From NCBI GenBank assembly GCA_001717545.1, contig CP017039.1:930001-994000 (forward strand): a stretch of 64,000 bases of DNA. Reading direction: 5' to 3'. A program made the translations under genes and the position numbers. The notes under the pieces were generated by a model, which searched no databases, was not told the origin of the DNA, and saw only the letters and a program-made list of their open reading frames with translations. The DNA comes from Anaerolineaceae bacterium oral taxon 439 (GTDB lineage Bacteria > Chloroflexota > Anaerolineae > Anaerolineales > Anaerolineaceae). Positions 49,985-58,418 of this stretch are shown here, one piece after another; within the stretch, counting starts at the first letter, position 1, and the number at the start of each line of letters is the position of its first letter.

Positions 49985-51448
49985 TTATTTAACGCGATCC
50001 GCGACTGTGTTCCCGTAGTTCAGGAGCGTCCTGACCATCTCGTCTGAATGCCCTTCCGCGTAGACGCGGAGGACCGGTTCGGTTCCCGACGGCCGGATCA
50101 GCAGCCATCCGTCGTCTTCCAGAATGTACTTGACGCCGTCTTTGGTCGAGATTTCCGCGACTTGGACGCCGCCGATTTCCGCGGGGGCCCGGCGGATGAG
50201 CATGTCGATCATGTCTTTTTTCGCAACCGGACGGGCGAGACGGATGTCGATCCGATCATAGCGGAACGCGCCGATTTCGTCTTCGAGCGACTGAACGAGT
50301 TCGGACAGCGTCGTTCCGCTCTTCGCGACCATTTCGGTCACGAGCAGCCCCATGATAATTCCGTCTCCTTCGGGAATATGGCCCTGGAAGGAAATACCGC
50401 CCGACTCTTCCCCGCCGATCAGGACCTCGCGTTCCATCATGTGATCGGCGATATGGTTGAAGCCGACCGGGGTTTCAAAAACGTCGACGCCGTACTTCCT
50501 GCCTAAAACGTCGACCATGCGCGTCGTCGAGACGGTTCGGACGAGCGCGCCGTTCAGTCCTTTTTCCTGACGCAGGTAGCGGGCGGCGAGGGCGATAATT
50601 TTATGCGGATCGACGAAGTTTCCCCGCTCGTCCATCGCGCCGATCCGATCGGCGTCGCCGTCGGTCGCCAGTCCCAGGTTCCCCAGTCCCGCGCCGATCG
50701 CGCTGGCAAGCGAGCCGAGGTAGCGTTTGATCGGCTCCGGATGAATCCCGCCGAAACCGGGGTTGAGCTCCCCGCGAATCTCGGTGACTTCGCGGCCAGT
50801 CCCCTGAAGAAGATTGGGGATGACGCCGCGCCCGGATCCATACATCGAGTCAACGACGATCCTCAGGTCTTTCGCGTTCGCGATCGTGTCGAAATCGATG
50901 AGCCTGCGCAGGTGCGCGCCGTATTCGATCGTTGGGTTGAACGTTTTGATCAGGCCCATGTCCCGGGCTTTTTCGTAGTCGAGGATATTCGGGCCGCGGC
51001 CGCGCGTCTCGTTGTCGTTCATGTACACTTCAACCAGGTCGCATTGTTCCGATAATGCGCTCCCGCCGAACGCGGCTTTCAGCTTGAAGCCGTTGTAGCG
51101 CGGGGCGTTATGCGACGCGGTGATCATGACGCCGGCGATCGCCCCGTAATTCCGCGTTGCAAACGAGATCGCGGGCGTCGGCGCGGCCGACTGGCTCAGG
51201 TAAACTTCGAAACCGTTCGCGGCTAAGATCCGCGCGACTTCCCGCGCGTACCGGTCGGAGAGGAACCGCGTATCGTATCCGATAACGATCCGGTTTGGAT
51301 TTTCGACTTTCTCGACTTTGGAAAGCTTGAGCCAGGTTCCGGATTGAACCGCGTCGGCGACCGCCTGCGATACGATTCGCAGGTTATCAAAGGTGAACGT
51401 GTCGGAAATGACCGCGCGCCATCCGTCTGTCCCGAAATTAATTGCCAT
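49985..51448 (-). CDS. Phosphoglucomutase/phosphomannomutase family protein
   Basis: A 487-residue alpha-D-phosphohexomutase moving phosphate between C1 and C6 of a hexose. The phosphoserine loop is VMITASHNAPRYNGFKLK, the metal loop LATDGDADRIGAMDERG, the sugar loop VLIGGEESGGISFQGHI and the phosphate-binding end IRPSGTEPVLRVYAEG. All four are intact. Whether it prefers glucose, mannose or glucosamine phosphate cannot be read. It should feed the nucleotide-sugar pathways of the glycan genes. Confidence 0.92.
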   Translation of the reverse strand: MAINFGTDGWRAVISDTFTFDNLRIVSQAVADAVQSGTWLKLSKVEKVENPNRIVIGYDTRFLSDRYAREVARILAANGFEVYLSQSAAPTPAISFATRNYGAIAGVMITASHNAPRYNGFKLKAAFGGSALSEQCDLVEVYMNDNETRGRGPNILDYEKARDMGLIKTFNPTIEYGAHLRRLIDFDTIANAKDLRIVVDSMYGSGRGVIPNLLQGTGREVTEIRGELNPGFGGIHPEPIKRYLGSLASAIGAGLGNLGLATDGDADRIGAMDERGNFVDPHKIIALAARYLRQEKGLNGALVRTVSTTRMVDVLGRKYGVDVFETPVGFNHIADHMMEREVLIGGEESGGISFQGHIPEGDGIIMGLLVTEMVAKSGTTLSELVQSLEDEIGAFRYDRIDIRLARPVAKKDMIDMLIRRAPAEIGGVQVAEISTKDGVKYILEDDGWLLIRPSGTEPVLRVYAEGHSDEMVRTLLNYGNTVADRVK

Positions 51449-51591
51449 AAATTGCGCTCCTGTTTATCAAAACTGCGGTTAAGTTTACCTTTTTTTAAGC
51501 GATTTTATTCTGTTTTCTGACGGCGGGGCGTTCATAGTCGCCCCGGCCTCTGAATGTACCCGAAAGGACTGCGCAGCGCGTGAGAATGCGA

Positions 51592-51597
51592 TAAAAT
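51592..51597 (+). promoter_or_regulatory. -10 element (TAAAAT) of recG, near-leaderless layout
   Basis: TAAAAT ends 9 nt before the recG ATG and there is no ribosome binding site between. Same geometry as at 37985 and 58405. Confidence 0.45.
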
Positions 51598-51606
51598 AAG
51601 CATATT

Positions 51607-54087
51607 ATGTTGTCTGCAAAAGAGAAGCTTCTAAAATTTATCAGTTTGGAAATTAACCGCGGCTGCGACAATCGCGCGGTCGTCGGCGGCATGATCCGAT
51701 TCCTGCCAATCTGGAATCAGGAGTCCGGCGGCGACGAGCTCAGCCCGGAAGAGGACGAAGCGGTCCGTGCGTACCTGAACGGGTACGAGGAGATGGACCG
51801 TGAGGCGCGGGAGGCGGCGGGTCTCGCGCTGAGCGAACGGTTAGGCTCGCCGGTTTCGAAGAAGGCGAGTTCCCCGAGGCCTAAACCGGCGCAGTCCCGG
51901 CCACGTTCCGACGGGGCACGATTTGATGAGCGGCGCGAGCGAACGGATCGCCCGCCGCGATTTCAGGTCCGGAAGATCCGTTTCGACGACCTGAGCGTGA
52001 ACAGCGAGATGCTGGAAAAGCCGGTCAGCGTCATTCCCGGGATCGGCCCACAGAACTCGCGAAGCATGGCGAAGCAGGGGATCTATACCGTCCGCGACTT
52101 TCTCTACTATTTCCCGCGCCGGTATGACGATTATTCGACGTTTAAGAAGGTCAACGAGCTCGAATACGGCGACGTCGTCACGATTATCTGCAACGTGTAT
52201 TCGATTTCGACGGTCAAGCGCGGAGTCCGTCAGCTGACAGAGGCGGTCGTTGGCGACGGAACCGGGAAAATCCGTCTCGTCTGGTTCAACCAGCCCTGGA
52301 TCGAACAGCAGCTCAAAGCGGGGACAGTTTACGTTTTCTCGGGAAAGGTCGACGAGTATCTTGGCCGCGCCGTGATGAACGGGCCGGACTGGGAAACGAT
52401 CGACGCGGATCACCTGACAACCAACCGGATCGTTCCGATTTATTCAACCAATTCGCAGCTCAAACAGAGCTTCCTGAGACGGATGGCGTTTAATACAGTG
52501 AACCACTGGCGCGAGGCGCTCGGCGATTTCCTTCCGCCGGACGTCCGGCAGCGGGCGAAACTCGACGCGCTCCCGGACGCGATCGCCCAGATTCATTTTC
52601 CCTCGTCGCAGGAAACGCTGCGCGAAGCGCGGCGGCGGCTGGCGTTCGACGAGGTCTTTTTAGGACAGGTCAACGCGGTCCGCGCAAAGGCAGACTGGAA
52701 AAAGGCGTCGGCGACTTGCTTCCGGATTTCCGACGAGCGGATAACCGGTTGGACCGACCGGCTCCCTTACCGGCTGACCGAGGCGCAGTGGCGCGTTTTA
52801 AATGAAATGCGCGGCGATATCGACTCGGGTCACCCGATGAACCGCCTGATCCAGGGGGACGTCGGTTCCGGGAAAACAATCGTCGCGCTGCTTTGCGCGC
52901 TGATCGTCGCCAATTCCGGCGGGCAGGCGGTCCTGATGGCCCCGACGGGAATCCTCGCGGAACAGCATTATCAAAACCTGCTGAAGCTGCTGGAGGCGTT
53001 TACCTTCCCGGAGAGCGGGTTGAACCTTACGCCCGGGAATACGGCGCTCCTTTCAGGCGGGACATCCGAGACCGAAAAACGGCGGATCACCGACGCGCTT
53101 CAATCCGGCGAAATCCGGCTCGTCATCGGGACGCACGCGATTCTCGAGGCCCCGATTCAGTTTCGGAATCTGGAACTGGCGATTATCGACGAACAGCATC
53201 GTTTCGGCGTCAGGCAGCGGGCAATCCTGCGTTCCAAGGGGGAAAGTCCGCATGTCGCGGTCATGAGCGCGACGCCGATTCCGCGCTCGCTCTGGCTGAC
53301 CGTCTTCGGCGACCTGGACGTTTCGGTTATCGACCAGCTCCCGCCGGGGCGGATCCCGATTGAAACAAGCGTTTTCCCGCCGGTCGCGCGGGAACGCGCC
53401 TGGTACTTTGTCGAGGATCAGCTCAAAAAAGGCCGGCAGGCGTACCTGATTTATCCGCTGATCGACAGCGGCGACAACGGCGAAAAGGACGAAGTCGCGG
53501 CGGTTAAGTCGTTCGAACGTCTTCGCGACGAAATCTTTCCGCATCGGCGCATTTCGCTCCTGCATGGGAAATTGAAAGACGCGGAAAAGGACACGATCCT
53601 GACCGCTTTTAAGGATCATGAGGTCGATTTACTGGTGTCGACGTCGGTTATCGAAGTTGGCGTCGACGTTCCGAACGCGACCGTTATGGTCATCGAAGGC
53701 GCGGACCGCTTTGGCCTGGCGCAGCTGCACCAGTTCCGCGGTCGGGTCGGCCGCGGCGACGCGCAGTCGTACTGTATCCTGATCCCCGAAAAGGACGATT
53801 CGGTCGAGAACGACCGGCTCGTTGCCATGACGCAGACGAACGACGGCTTCGAGCTGGCGGAGAAGGATTTGGAAAAACGCGGCCCGGGCGACGCGTTGGG
53901 AACGCGCCAATCCGGCCTGACGGAATTCAAGCTGGCGACGCTTTTCGATCTGGAACTGATCCAGCTTGCGCGCGCTGAGGCGGAACGGATTTTTTCCGCC
54001 GATCCCGACTTATCCGCGCAGGAGCATCAGGCGCTTCGGGTGGAAGCCGAACGCGTTGAAAAGGTCATTCAGACGGATATCAGTTAG
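51607..54087 (+). CDS. recG: ATP-dependent DNA helicase RecG with N-terminal extension
   Basis: An 826-residue branch-migration helicase for stalled forks. The wedge begins near 140 (SVIPGIGPQNSRSMAKQGI, then YYFPRRYDDY). Helicase motifs are QGDVGSGKTIVALL (I), AIIDEQHRFGV (II), VMSATPIPRSL (III), VGVDVPNATVMVIEGADRFG (V) and LHQFRGRVGRG (VI). About 130 residues lie before the wedge: a helical start and a Pro/Arg/Ser-rich linker (SSPRPKPAQSRPRSD). The family norm is about 690, so the extension is real; similar ones are known in some other phyla. The likely -10 is next to the ATG. coaD follows after 4 bp. Confidence 0.95.
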   Translation: MLSAKEKLLKFISLEINRGCDNRAVVGGMIRFLPIWNQESGGDELSPEEDEAVRAYLNGYEEMDREAREAAGLALSERLGSPVSKKASSPRPKPAQSRPRSDGARFDERRERTDRPPRFQVRKIRFDDLSVNSEMLEKPVSVIPGIGPQNSRSMAKQGIYTVRDFLYYFPRRYDDYSTFKKVNELEYGDVVTIICNVYSISTVKRGVRQLTEAVVGDGTGKIRLVWFNQPWIEQQLKAGTVYVFSGKVDEYLGRAVMNGPDWETIDADHLTTNRIVPIYSTNSQLKQSFLRRMAFNTVNHWREALGDFLPPDVRQRAKLDALPDAIAQIHFPSSQETLREARRRLAFDEVFLGQVNAVRAKADWKKASATCFRISDERITGWTDRLPYRLTEAQWRVLNEMRGDIDSGHPMNRLIQGDVGSGKTIVALLCALIVANSGGQAVLMAPTGILAEQHYQNLLKLLEAFTFPESGLNLTPGNTALLSGGTSETEKRRITDALQSGEIRLVIGTHAILEAPIQFRNLELAIIDEQHRFGVRQRAILRSKGESPHVAVMSATPIPRSLWLTVFGDLDVSVIDQLPPGRIPIETSVFPPVARERAWYFVEDQLKKGRQAYLIYPLIDSGDNGEKDEVAAVKSFERLRDEIFPHRRISLLHGKLKDAEKDTILTAFKDHEVDLLVSTSVIEVGVDVPNATVMVIEGADRFGLAQLHQFRGRVGRGDAQSYCILIPEKDDSVENDRLVAMTQTNDGFELAEKDLEKRGPGDALGTRQSGLTEFKLATLFDLELIQLARAEAERIFSADPDLSAQEHQALRVEAERVEKVIQTDIS

Positions 54088-54091
54088 CGAC

Positions 54092-54589
54092 ATGATTATT
54101 ACCGCTCTCTTTCCCGGAAGTTTTGACCCCGTGCATTACGGGCATCTGGATATCGCGGTGCGCGCGTCGAAGCTGTTCGATCGGCTGGTTGTCGGCGTTT
54201 ACGCGTCTCCGGATAAACGGACCGTCTTATTTACGCAGTCCGAACGGATTGAGATGTTTTCCCGGGCGGTTGCCAATTATCCGAATATCGAGGTCGTCGG
54301 CTACGACGGACTGACGGTGCAGTTCGCGAAGAAGATCGGCGCGTCGGTCATGGTTCGCGGGCTGCGCGTGTTTTCCGATTTCGACTATGAATTCCGGATG
54401 GCGCTCGCGAATCAGGAGATTCATCCGGATATTGAGACTGTCTCTCTGATTACGCATCCGCGCTTCATGTTCCTGTCGTCGTCGACGGTTAAGGAAATCG
54501 TCTTGAATCAGGGCGATCCGAAGACTATGGTCCCGCCGCACGTTAAAGAACGGTTCCTCACGAAAGCCGCGGAGAAGCCGCGTTTATAA
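54092..54589 (+). CDS. coaD: Phosphopantetheine adenylyltransferase CoaD
   Basis: A 165-residue enzyme for the fourth step of coenzyme A synthesis, joining 4'-phosphopantetheine and ATP. The nucleotidyltransferase motif is ALFPGSFDPVHYGHLDI (TxGH type), and SSSTVKEI near the end is the second nucleotide-binding block; MVRGLRVFSDFDYEFRMALAN is typical of CoaD. I start at 54092, 4 bp after the recG stop; the open frame further upstream overlaps recG. Confidence 0.96.
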   Translation: MIITALFPGSFDPVHYGHLDIAVRASKLFDRLVVGVYASPDKRTVLFTQSERIEMFSRAVANYPNIEVVGYDGLTVQFAKKIGASVMVRGLRVFSDFDYEFRMALANQEIHPDIETVSLITHPRFMFLSSSTVKEIVLNQGDPKTMVPPHVKERFLTKAAEKPRL

Positions 54590-54613
54590 TAATCAGGAGC
54601 TATCGGATATAAT
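54585..54613 (+). promoter_or_regulatory. Two TATAAT boxes before the coiled-coil gene
   Basis: TATAAT occurs at 54585-54590, overlapping the coaD stop, and again at 54608-54613. Either could serve as -10 for the gene at 54655; no -35 is evident for the nearer one. Confidence 0.4.
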
Positions 54614-54654
54614 TTTAATAGATCGTGATCGCGTCGCAGGAAGCAGGTGAAATT

Positions 54655-55113
54655 ATGGATATTCATACACTGATTGACAAGCTGGAGGACTTAGCGAGTC
54701 AGGGAAGATCGGTTCCGCTGACGCGAAACGTTATTGTCGACGAAGATCGACTGTTGGATATCATCGATCAGATGCGCGTGTCGATTCCGGACGAGATTAA
54801 CCGCGGGAAACAGATCCTCGCGCAGCGCGATCGGATTTTAGCGCAGGCGTCGGAAGAGCAGGCGCGGACGATCGAGATCGCCAACGAAAAGAAGGAACAG
54901 CTGATTTCCGCGTCGGAAATTACGATTGACGCGAAGAAACGGGCCGATCAGATCGTTTCGCAGGCAATGACCGAGGCGGAGATGATCAAGCGCGAGGCGG
55001 ATAAATACACGCTCGAAAAACTGCGGCAGCTGGAAGCGGAGATGGAACTGGCGCTGAATCAGGTCCGCAACGGGATTCATCATATCCAGCGCGATCAGGG
55101 CGGCGACGACTGA
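54655..55113 (+). CDS. Coiled-coil protein (DivIVA-like character)
   Basis: A 152-residue, highly charged helical protein. An N-terminal module (MDIHTLIDKLEDLASQGRSV, VDEDRLLDIIDQMRVSIPDE) leads to a long coiled coil (about 60-145) rich in Ala, Glu, Lys and Gln. The block EINRGKQILAQRDRILAQA is a conserved-looking part. It may organise or bind other proteins, perhaps at the membrane or the division site. It follows coaD closely, as in other Chloroflexota, but I do not recognise a named family with certainty. Confidence 0.6.
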   Translation: MDIHTLIDKLEDLASQGRSVPLTRNVIVDEDRLLDIIDQMRVSIPDEINRGKQILAQRDRILAQASEEQARTIEIANEKKEQLISASEITIDAKKRADQIVSQAMTEAEMIKREADKYTLEKLRQLEAEMELALNQVRNGIHHIQRDQGGDD

Positions 55114-55188
55114 AGCGCTTTCGCGTGGGACCGGGCGATTTTCAGCGGCTCTTTCCGCGCCGGCTCTCTTTTTTCCTATTGATTTGAA

Positions 55189-56670
55189 ATGAACCGGAAT
55201 CAGAACGGCAATTCGATCGCGGCGAACGTCCTCCTGTATGGAATCGGCGGCATCCTGTCGCAGGCGGCTGGTTTAATTACGCTGCCGATGATGGTTCGGT
55301 CGCTGACGGCGTCGGAATACGGGACGATCGAAGTCATTACCTCGGCGTCGGGTTATTTTTCTCTCCTGATCGGACTGAATACGATTTCGGGGCTGTATCG
55401 TTTCTTTAATGAAACCGACGAAGCGAGCGGCGAACGGCGGACGGTCGTTTCAACCGTGATGATCTTCGTTTTTCTTTGCGGCCTGGCGATCGCGCTGGGG
55501 GCGATTCTTTTTTCGTCGGCCCTGTCGTTCCGGCTTTTCGGGAGCGGTGGGAATGCGGCGCTGATCCGATTGGCGTTTCTTTCGATGATCCCTGTTTCGG
55601 TTTACACGTATGCGATGGGGCTGCTTCGGCTTCAGAACAAGGCGCTTCCGTATATCGTTATTTCGCTGGTCGTTTCCGCCGCGTACATGGGGTCGATCCT
55701 GTACTGGGTCGGGTTCCGCCGGACCGGCGCGCCCGGCTTCTACGTTGCGCAATTCACCGCCAACCTGATCGGGACGATTTTAGCGCTTGCCGGCTCGCGG
55801 CGCTACCTGACGTTCGCGTTTTCGCCGCGCTGGTTCCGGCGGATCGCGCGCTATTCGTTCCCGCTCGTTCCCGGCTCGATTCTGGCCTGGTCGCTGTCGG
55901 CGAATAACCGGCTGGTCCTGAACGCGGCGGCGGGCGAGGTTCAGGTTGCTTACTATGGGCTGGCGAATAAGGCCGCGATTGTGATTACGCTGGCGACGCA
56001 GGCGTTCTGCAACGCGTGGGAACCGATGATGTACGCGCTGTTTCGCGAGGAGGACAGGCTCAGGTGCACGCTGCCGAAGATGCTGACGCTGTTCACGTAT
56101 GGGACGCTGCTGATCGCGGCGATCATGATGACGGGGGCGCGGGAGATATTCCTGCTCCTGGCGCCGCCGGAATATCTCGTCGGCGTCGGGCTGCTGGCCG
56201 TGATCCAGCTGCGCTGGCTCTTTACCATGGGGGTTTACGTCGTCGACCCGGGGACGGCGAAGACAGGGCGGACGATCTGGGTAACGGTCATGCTGGCGGC
56301 CGCGGTCGCGGCGAACCTGATCGCGAATCGGATTCTGGTCCCGCTTTTTGGGCTGACCGGCGCGGTTTTCGCCGAGCTGATCGGGTATGCGGCGGCGATG
56401 ATCGGACGGTGGATCGTTTCGGACCGCCTCTTCCCGATCCGTTGGGACCGGCGCTTTTTTATCCTGGCGATTGCGCTGTACGCGCTTTGCGCGGGGGTTC
56501 AGACGCGGCTGGTTTTCTCCTCGCTGAATCCCGCGGCGGCGTTCGCGCTGCGTTTCGCCGCGACGAGCGTCTTCGCCGGGACGCTCTGGGCGGCGCAGGG
56601 GGCGGACTGCCGGACGGAGTGCGTTGAGCTGGGGAAGAAGGGCTGGGCGCGGATCCGGAAGTGGGTCTGA
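55189..56670 (+). CDS. Polysaccharide flippase, Wzx/MOP superfamily
   Basis: A 493-residue integral membrane protein with 13-14 hydrophobic helices. The start LLYGIGGILSQAAGLITLPMMVRSLTASEYGTIEV, read in pieces, is the family signature. It should move lipid-linked glycans across the membrane. Helices fill the chain almost to the end; the tail is basic. Ribosome binding is weak. It stands between the coiled-coil gene and the AT-rich AlbA_2 island; its substrate may be a product of the glycosyltransferases in this window. Confidence 0.85.
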   Translation: MNRNQNGNSIAANVLLYGIGGILSQAAGLITLPMMVRSLTASEYGTIEVITSASGYFSLLIGLNTISGLYRFFNETDEASGERRTVVSTVMIFVFLCGLAIALGAILFSSALSFRLFGSGGNAALIRLAFLSMIPVSVYTYAMGLLRLQNKALPYIVISLVVSAAYMGSILYWVGFRRTGAPGFYVAQFTANLIGTILALAGSRRYLTFAFSPRWFRRIARYSFPLVPGSILAWSLSANNRLVLNAAAGEVQVAYYGLANKAAIVITLATQAFCNAWEPMMYALFREEDRLRCTLPKMLTLFTYGTLLIAAIMMTGAREIFLLLAPPEYLVGVGLLAVIQLRWLFTMGVYVVDPGTAKTGRTIWVTVMLAAAVAANLIANRILVPLFGLTGAVFAELIGYAAAMIGRWIVSDRLFPIRWDRRFFILAIALYALCAGVQTRLVFSSLNPAAAFALRFAATSVFAGTLWAAQGADCRTECVELGKKGWARIRKWV

Positions 56671-56689
56671 GGTGAGAATTGGGGGGGAG

Positions 56690-58159
56690 ATGATAATAAA
56701 GAAGAATCAGGACTATGAAAGAAATTTGGTTCGAGAATTGATCTCTCTACCGTGTGAGACAGAATGGGTCGAATTTAAACATAATATGTGTGACCCCCAA
56801 CAAATAGGCGAATACATTTCTGCTTTAGCAAATTCTACTGCTCTGATCATTAGACCGAAAGCTTATATGATCTGGGGTGTGGATGATGCTACGCATAAAC
56901 TTATCGGAACATCGTTTAATTTCAGGACCTGCCGGAAAGGCTCTGAGGAACTGGAATTATGGTTGTCTCGAATGTTGAGTCCGAGCGTTGCTTTCAGATT
57001 TTTTGATGTTGAGGTGGATGACGTTAGAGTAGTATTACTGGAAATTCCTGCCGCTGACAGGCAGCCGGTCAAGTTCTCAGGGGAGGAATTTATTCGAATT
57101 GGATCGAATAAGAAGAAATTAAAAGAATATCCGGAAAGAGAAAGAGCCTTATGGCGCGCTTTCGATACGACGCCCCATGAGCTTAGGAATGCAAAAGAGA
57201 ATATATCGCCAGATTACATATTAAAATCATTCGATATTGCGGGATATTATGAAAAGATGGGCTTTGCGTTGCCTGAGAATAAGAATAAAGTTATCGACGA
57301 TTTTTCTAACGAAAAATTCATCAGGAAGAACGACCATGGAGGATTCAGTATCACGAATTTAGGTGCGTTGTTGATTGCTAAAGATCTAAGAAGCTTTGAT
57401 GAATTAGGACATAAGCTTGTCAGGGTTATCTGGTATAAAGAAAACAACAGACTGGAAACGATCCGCGAGAAAGTATTTAATAGCGGATATGCTATTTCTT
57501 ATGACGAAATTGTCGAATACATTTTAACAATTATTCCGCAGGAGGAAGTTATAGAAGATTCAATAAGAAAGTCTGTTTTAGCGTACCCGGAAATAGCGAT
57601 TCGTGAATTGACGGCGAATATGATTATTCATCAGGCAATTGATCAGAGGGGAACGAATCCGATGATTGAAGTCTTTAAGAACAGAATTGAGTTTTCAAAC
57701 GTCGGCTCGCCTTTGGTCCCGGTTGAGCGAATCGTAGATACGGTCCCGGTTTCTCGAAACGAGAATCTTGCGGGATTTATGCATAAATGTGGAATTTGTG
57801 AAGAACGTGGAAGCGGTTATGATAAAGTGATTGACGCTACTGGAAAAAGAGCGATGTTAGCGCCAAAGATAGAAATCCAGAACGATAGATTTACGAAGGT
57901 TACACTGTATTCGAAAATCCCGTTAGATTTAACGAGTAAGGAAGATCGGATCAGAACCTGTTACATGCAAGCCTGTTATGCCTATGTTAATGGCGAGGCA
58001 ATAACGAATAATAATATTCGGAATTTATTCGATATAGATTCAGCCGATAAATATAAAGCGTCGCGAATTATCAAAGAATCGCTTGAAGCAGGCGTAATCA
58101 AACCGATTCAACCGAATATGGCGCCAAGACACAGGAAATACATTCCAATATGGGCTTGA
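56690..58159 (+). CDS. AlbA_2 (Schlafen-type) ATP-binding protein in an AT-rich island
   Basis: A 489-residue protein of the same regulator group as that at 14063, but distant. The AlbA_2 domain has ETEWVEFKHNM and YISALANSTALII, then YMIWGVDDATHKLIGT. The HATPase_c_4-like part has AIRELTANMIIHQAID, NRIEFSNVGSPL and CEERGSGYDKVI. The end (ITNNNIRNLFDIDSADKYKASRI) is a winged helix. ATG 56690 has a G-run directly upstream. Codon and base use are much more AT-rich than in the neighbours, a strong sign of recent transfer. Similar proteins occur in defence and mobile regions, but no function is proven here. Confidence 0.82.
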   Translation: MIIKKNQDYERNLVRELISLPCETEWVEFKHNMCDPQQIGEYISALANSTALIIRPKAYMIWGVDDATHKLIGTSFNFRTCRKGSEELELWLSRMLSPSVAFRFFDVEVDDVRVVLLEIPAADRQPVKFSGEEFIRIGSNKKKLKEYPERERALWRAFDTTPHELRNAKENISPDYILKSFDIAGYYEKMGFALPENKNKVIDDFSNEKFIRKNDHGGFSITNLGALLIAKDLRSFDELGHKLVRVIWYKENNRLETIREKVFNSGYAISYDEIVEYILTIIPQEEVIEDSIRKSVLAYPEIAIRELTANMIIHQAIDQRGTNPMIEVFKNRIEFSNVGSPLVPVERIVDTVPVSRNENLAGFMHKCGICEERGSGYDKVIDATGKRAMLAPKIEIQNDRFTKVTLYSKIPLDLTSKEDRIRTCYMQACYAYVNGEAITNNNIRNLFDIDSADKYKASRIIKESLEAGVIKPIQPNMAPRHRKYIPIWA

Positions 58160-58261
58160 TTTAAGTTGCGGTAAGTTGCACAAAATTTGACTTGAAGCAA
58201 CGATATTTGATTTATATCGGCTTATTCTTTTTGAAAAACGCCATATATGGAGAGGAAAAGA

Positions 58262-58363
58262 ATGAAAGGACAACGGCTTTCAGTTGCAGCGTTTGAATTG
58301 GAGCATGAACAATCCGGCGTGATAAATATAGCGGTCAACGCAGGGTTCGTCCTGGAAGGTTGA
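58262..58363 (+). CDS. Short hypothetical ORF after the AlbA_2 gene
   Basis: Thirty-three codons (MKGQRLSVAAFELEHEQSG..) preceded by GGAGAGGAAAAGA. The composition is plausible for a small protein, yet it may be the 5' end of a lost gene. The remaining part of 58160-58418 holds no further gene I can support; the first half of it is still AT-rich. Confidence 0.3.
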   Translation: MKGQRLSVAAFELEHEQSGVINIAVNAGFVLEG

Positions 58364-58404
58364 GCCTTCGAGGCAAATCACAGGAAAGCTGAGGCAAACT
58401 GATT

Positions 58405-58410
58405 TATAAT
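58405..58410 (+). promoter_or_regulatory. -10 element (TATAAT) of the GT-C gene, leaderless layout
   Basis: TATAAT ends 8 nt before ATG 58419 with TTTTCATC between, so no ribosome binding site fits. No clear -35. Confidence 0.45.
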
Positions 58411-58418
58411 TTTTCATC

